64,000 nt of DNA, taken from contig JAWXCE010000030.1 of NCBI GenBank assembly GCA_034440495.1, forward strand, positions 46,049 through 110,048. The letters run 5' to 3'. The position numbers were made by a program, and so were the translations under genes. Below are positions 60,692-64,000 of this stretch, piece by piece (the stretch's first letter is position 1; each line of letters opens with the position of its first letter). Source of the stretch: JAWXCE01 sp034440495. Lineage in GTDB: Bacteria; Pseudomonadota; Alphaproteobacteria; Rhizobiales; Rhodomicrobiaceae. Below the pieces are notes generated by a model, which was not told where the DNA came from, did no database searches, and was given only the letters and a program-made list of their open reading frames with translations.

Positions 60692-61636
60692 TCAGGAGAT
60701 GGCGCTGACGATGCCTGTGAAAAGGTCGCGCAGAGGCTGGTAGGCCTGCACATATTGTGTAAGTTCGAGCGCCAGATCGCGCAGCCGCCCCTTCTGCTGG
60801 TCATCGCCCGTTCCCTGCCGCATCAATTCCAGCATCTCGTCGAGCTTGGCTTCGATGGCGGGGTTCGAGCGTTTTTCCGCAAGGTAATTGCGGAACTGCT
60901 CGACGCCAGGGATGAAACGCTCGTAATCGACGAACGAGATGGTCGTGTTGGTGACGGTTTCGGTGATCGTGTTCGTGATGTTGGCGCCGAGGCCGACCTG
61001 TGCGTTCGGCGAGTTCGCGGCGACCATGGCGCCGGGCGATTCGCTGACCATCATGTCCGCGCGCAGTTCCTTGATTTCCTCGACCTTCTCTATCGTTATC
61101 CCTTTGACCGATCCCTCGTTGAAATTGACGGTGAAGCCAGAGTCGCTTTGAGGCTCGTCGATTTTCTCATCGAGCGCTTTCTTGACGCCGAGCAGCAGGT
61201 TGGCGTCGCCGCTGTAAAACATGCTGAGACCGCCGTCGCATGTCGAAATGGTCAGAAACCACCGCTTGGGAATGAAAAAGGTCGCCGCAAAAAGGATGAG
61301 GCCGAGAACGCCGAAGATCGGGGCGCTGAAACCGGGCAGGCCTATGTAAAAACCGGGCAGGCCTATGTAAGCCGCCACAAAACTCGCGAGCGCGGCGACG
61401 ATCAGCGCACGCTTCACGACAGCCGAGCTTTTGCGGATGACGGTGATGGACGCAATATTCGCAATGGCTATGCTTCGATAGCCCATGTCGATAACATTGT
61501 GTTTCACCGACATGAAATCGTATGTCTGGGTTTTACTGTCGCCAGACGCGGCGTCATTCACGTTTTTTTTTTTGCGATAATAGCACGCAAGCAAGCTCCG
61601 AGGTAATATTACCGGAAGCAATGTAGTGACGGCCAT
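60692..61636 (-). CDS. Membrane protein, DUF6232-like, unknown function
   Basis: About 314 residues. Early NVIDMGYRSIAIANIASITV resembles the start of DUF6232 domains. Two hydrophobic helices span about AALASFVAAYIGLPG and FGVLGLILFAATFF, between which YIGLPGF is duplicated by a 21-bp tandem repeat (61331-61372). A helical C-terminus follows. The start is unsettled: ATG 61636 (used), ATG 61513, or a GTG after an 11-A run at 61573-61563; none has a good Shine-Dalgarno. The A-run lies in the putative 5' coding region. Confidence 0.6.
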   Translation of the reverse strand: MAVTTLLPVILPRSLLACYYRKKKNVNDAASGDSKTQTYDFMSVKHNVIDMGYRSIAIANIASITVIRKSSAVVKRALIVAALASFVAAYIGLPGFYIGLPGFSAPIFGVLGLILFAATFFIPKRWFLTISTCDGGLSMFYSGDANLLLGVKKALDEKIDEPQSDSGFTVNFNEGSVKGITIEKVEEIKELRADMMVSESPGAMVAANSPNAQVGLGANITNTITETVTNTTISFVDYERFIPGVEQFRNYLAEKRSNPAIEAKLDEMLELMRQGTGDDQQKGRLRDLALELTQYVQAYQPLRDLFTGIVSAIS

Positions 61637-61680
61637 TGGCGTCGTCAAATTTTAATTACGCAATTTGCATTTTTTGACGT

Positions 61681-62904
61681 TCAAACGTGTCGGCGCCGCG
61701 CCCCCACAAGCCGCAGGCGGAGCGAGTTGAGCTTGATGAAGCCCGCCGCGTCTTTCTGATCGTAGGCGACGGCGCCCTCCTCGAAGGTCACGAGTTCCTG
61801 ATTGTAGAGACTGTAAGGGCTTTCGCGGCCAATGACGCTCACGTTGCCCTTGTACAGCTTCAGCCGCACCGTGCCGGTGACGAACTCCTGGCTTTTGTCG
61901 ATCAGCGCCTGAAGCATCTCGCGCTCCGGTGAGAACCAGAAGCCGTTGTAAATCAACTCGGCGTAGCGCGGCATAATCTCGTCCTTCAGGTGCGCCGCGC
62001 CGCGATCCAGCGTGATCGACTCGATGCCGCGATGGGCGGCCAGCAGGATCGTGCCGCCGGGCGTCTCGTAAACGCCGCGCGATTTCATGCCGACGAAGCG
62101 GTTTTCGACGAGATCGAGCCGGCCGATGCCGTTGTCATGGCCGAACTCATTCAGCTTCGTCAGCAGCGCGGCCGGGCTGAGGGGAACGCCATCGATGGAG
62201 ACCGCGTCGCCGCGTTCGAACCCGACCTCGATCACTGTCGCCTTGTCGGGCGCCTGCTCAGGCGAGAGCGTGCGCTGGTAAACATAATCCGCCGCCTCGA
62301 CTGCGGGGTCTTCCAGCAGCTTGCCCTCGGATGAGGTGTGCAGCAGGTTGGCATCCACGGAGAATGGCGCCTCGCCGCGCTTGTCCTTGGCGACCGAAAT
62401 CTGGTTCTTCTCGGCGAAATCGATGAGCGCCGCGCGGCTTTTGAAATCCCACTCACGCCACGGCGCGATAATCTTGATGTTCGGCTCCAGCGCGTAATAG
62501 CTTAACTCGAAGCGGACCTGGTCGTTGCCCTTGCCAGTCGCGCCATGGCAAACGGCATCCGCGCCGGTTTCGCGCGCGATCTCGATCTGGCGCTTGGCGA
62601 TGAGCGGGCGGGCGATGGAGGTGCCGAGCAGGTACACGCCCTCATACAGCGCGTTGGCACGGAACATGGGAAACACGTAATCGCGCACGAACTCCTCGCG
62701 CAAATCCTCGATATAAATTTCCTTGATGCCAAGCATCTCGGCCTTTTTGCGGGCCGGTTCCAGCTCCTCGCCCTGACCCAGATCGGCGGTGAACGTCACC
62801 ACCTCGCAGCCATAAGTTTGCTGCAGCCACTTCAGGATGATGGAGGTGTCCAGCCCACCGGAGTAGGCGAGAACAACTTTCTTGATGCCGGAGTCAAGCG
62901 TCAT
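61681..62904 (-). CDS. argG: Argininosuccinate synthase
   Basis: 407 residues, ATP-dependent joining of citrulline and aspartate in arginine synthesis. ATP pyrophosphatase motif LAYSGGLDTSIILKW, GTSIARPLIAKRQIEI, HGATGKGNDQVRFE and VPLSPAALLTKLNE. Single gene with its own start at 62904. Confidence 0.97.
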   Translation of the reverse strand: MTLDSGIKKVVLAYSGGLDTSIILKWLQQTYGCEVVTFTADLGQGEELEPARKKAEMLGIKEIYIEDLREEFVRDYVFPMFRANALYEGVYLLGTSIARPLIAKRQIEIARETGADAVCHGATGKGNDQVRFELSYYALEPNIKIIAPWREWDFKSRAALIDFAEKNQISVAKDKRGEAPFSVDANLLHTSSEGKLLEDPAVEAADYVYQRTLSPEQAPDKATVIEVGFERGDAVSIDGVPLSPAALLTKLNEFGHDNGIGRLDLVENRFVGMKSRGVYETPGGTILLAAHRGIESITLDRGAAHLKDEIMPRYAELIYNGFWFSPEREMLQALIDKSQEFVTGTVRLKLYKGNVSVIGRESPYSLYNQELVTFEEGAVAYDQKDAAGFIKLNSLRLRLVGARRRHV

Positions 62905-62994
62905 TCAAATTCTTTCATGTCTACATTGCAAAAACCGGGATAAAGGAAACTTTCGTGCGGGGCAAGAAGGCCGTCGCGCGAAAGGCAAAGTGTG

Positions 62995-63419
62995 ATGATG
63001 TCGCGCATATTTTATGTTGTCACGGGGATAGTTTTAACAATTGTCGGCATTTTCGCACTCGATCTGCTGGTTGCTCACCGCCTTCTCGCCCACTCGTAGA
63101 TTACTCGGTCGCTATTCAATCAATCGAGAAAGGGGAAGTTAACTCCGCGATTTTCTCTGGAAGTCGCGTCATGCTTATTCTGAAAGCGGGAGGTTCGCTT
63201 CACACCGCTTTGCCCCCAACTGATCCAATGATTGACCGCCTTCTCGTGAAGGTGACTCCCATCAAGGTCGTTCTTGAGGACAATACCCTAACCGCGCTGA
63301 TGGTGCTTATTTCATGGCTGCCGTTAGCCGTGTTCATCTGGGCTATGTGGTTCTTTATCGGACGCCCCGTAAGTCGAATGACGGCGCGGATAGAGGCGTT
63401 GCTGCAATTGCAGAAATAA
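62995..63419 (+). pseudogene. FtsH-ectodomain-like membrane protein gene with a frameshift
   Basis: ATG 62995 opens a frame with a membrane helix (IFYVVTGIVLTIVGIFALDL) that stops at TAG 63097-63099. In another frame, from about 63100, VDYSVAIQSIEKGEVNSAIF continues with VTPIKVVLED and a second helix LMVLISWLPLAVFIWAMWFF, then a charged tail to 63419. TM, small periplasmic domain and TM together match the N-terminal part of FtsH without its AAA and protease domains. So this is an orphan FtsH-ext protein whose frame is broken between about 63080 and 63105, by mutation or sequence error. Confidence 0.55.
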
Positions 63420-63521
63420 CGTCGACAAACGACAAAAAATTTGATTTGAAAATGAGTTAGAAAAAGCGCACGAGAGCAATGTAAATATTTGGTATGTCGG
63501 TTAAAAATCTGGGAGCGTACC

Positions 63522-63731
63522 GTGAAAAAAGTTGCCATGAGCCTCGCATTGCTCGCCTTGTCGAGTTTTTACACTGGCGCGTTTGCCGCTGACTCGCCCT
63601 GCAAAGGCCTGGAAAACGCAGCCTGCACAAAATCGCCGGCGTGCGGATGGGTGAAGAGTTACACGACAAAGAAAGGCAAAACCATCGAAGCGTTCTGCCG
63701 CAAAAAATCCACGCCTAAGCCAAAAGCATAA
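63522..63731 (+). CDS. Small exported four-cysteine protein
   Basis: 69 residues. GTG 63522 follows GGGAGCG at a good distance; it begins a signal peptide (VKKVAMSLALLALSSFYTGA, cleavage near AFAAD). The mature part is SPCKGLENAACTKSPACGW and then KGKTIEAFCRKK, four cysteines likely in two disulfides, with a basic tail. Small proteins with this C-x-GL...C...C-x-W...C pattern recur in alphaproteobacteria; function unknown. Confidence 0.68.
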   Translation: MKKVAMSLALLALSSFYTGAFAADSPCKGLENAACTKSPACGWVKSYTTKKGKTIEAFCRKKSTPKPKA

Positions 63732-63778
63732 CAACGCGAGGTTTCTGAGGCATTGCGACACGAGCTGATGGATGGCAC

Positions 63779-63900
63779 ATGATCCGCCGGGTTATCCTTT
63801 TGACTGCGTCGTTGCTGGTGGGCTTTTCATCGGCGATGGCCGACACCCGTTTCGTCACCTAGAACATCGCTAATTTTTGGCATGTACCCGGGGAGCATTT
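63779..63900 (+). pseudogene. Truncated exported endonuclease/exonuclease/phosphatase-family gene
   Basis: ATG 63779 encodes a signal peptide (VILLTASLLVGFSSAMA), then DTRFVT, a TAG at 63860-63862, and NIANFWHVPGE. In this family the first strand normally reads T-W-N-I-A-N-x-W-H, so the TAG replaces a TGG tryptophan codon. After about 63900 the sequence no longer fits and becomes transposase-like on the other strand. A gene cut by a mobile element, then mutated, is the simplest reading. Confidence 0.5.
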
Positions 63901-64000
63901 TGACTTTTTCATGTTTGTGCGCGGCGTAATTGTCGAGAACGGCGTGGATCGCTTTGTCCCTGGGAACCTCGCGGTCGATGGCGTTGAGGAAGCGGATGAA
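63900..64000 (-). mobile_element. IS630-like transposase fragment, continuing beyond the window
   Basis: Read on the minus strand from the window edge, the sequence gives FIRFLNAIDREVPRDKAIHA then VLDNYAAHKHEKV, which is the second-aspartate region of IS630-type DDE transposases (usual form I-L-D-N-Y-x-x-H-K). It then loses similarity near 63900, so the element ends or is truncated here. No terminal inverted repeat can be defined from this side alone. Confidence 0.65.

Noticed and set aside
1..64000. CRISPR arrays, tRNA and rRNA genes, prophage
   Set aside because: No regularly spaced repeats, no cloverleaf with a T-loop GTTCRA box that I could recognise in the spacers, no rRNA-like sequence and no phage structural genes were seen.

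Overview
The window looks like chromosomal DNA of a methylotrophic alphaproteobacterium, most likely of the Hyphomicrobiales (Rhizobiales). The evidence is the ispH-thrB-rnhA block, an F0 ATP synthase operon with separate b and b' subunits, GTCAT...ATGAC palindromic repeats of the kind common in that order, a lanthanide-type methanol dehydrogenase, a full PQQ biosynthesis set, and genes for the archaeal-type C1 cofactors (methylofuran and tetrahydromethanopterin). I cannot name the genus. I recognised no tRNA, rRNA or CRISPR array.

Layout. 1-3.7 kb: end of a peroxiredoxin gene, then rnhA, thrB and ispH on the minus strand and a lipoprotein gene. 3.8-8.6 kb: a tandem glycine riboswitch followed by gcvT-gcvH-gcvPA-gcvPB; gcvPB carries a dispersed repeat inside its reading frame. 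8.7-10.4 kb: two exported proteins of unknown role. 10.6-13.2 kb: the F0 operon (atpI-atpB-atpE-b'-b). 13.3-17.8 kb: DUF393 protein, RlpA, trmD, rplS with an unusual C-terminal domain, leuC. 17.9-19.5 kb: a damaged stretch with frameshifted folD, frameshifted DUF167 gene and a small membrane protein gene with an early stop.

19.6-46 kb is a methylotrophy region. One minus-strand operon (26.1 down to 19.6 kb) runs DUF3280 protein, NitT/TauT-type ABC transporter, then three or four methylofuran/H4MPT biosynthesis genes. Divergent from it is a lut-like cluster (ABC transporter of the 'PQQ-dependent alcohol dehydrogenase system' type, probably for lanthanide handling). It faces a CXXCW protein gene and xoxJ-xoxG-xoxF. 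After these come an exported pentapeptide-repeat protein, a quinoprotein-relay metallohydrolase, two pqqA copies and pqqBCDE. rfbA/rfbB and a small group of exported proteins follow. A two-component system and an mxaD homologue lie at 46.3-49.3 kb. Together these genes supply the metal, the cofactor, the dehydrogenase, its cytochrome and the downstream C1 cofactors for methanol oxidation.

49.4-64 kb is mostly housekeeping: pabBC, mutM, ubiE, an acyltransferase flanked by 18-bp direct repeats, serA, serC with a leader RNA, typA, GNAT, argG, and unknown membrane proteins. The right edge holds decayed material: a frameshifted FtsH-ectodomain-like gene, a broken endonuclease/exonuclease/phosphatase gene and the edge of an IS630-like transposase.

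Start codons were chosen by Shine-Dalgarno match, overlap with neighbours and family alignment from memory. No database search was possible.
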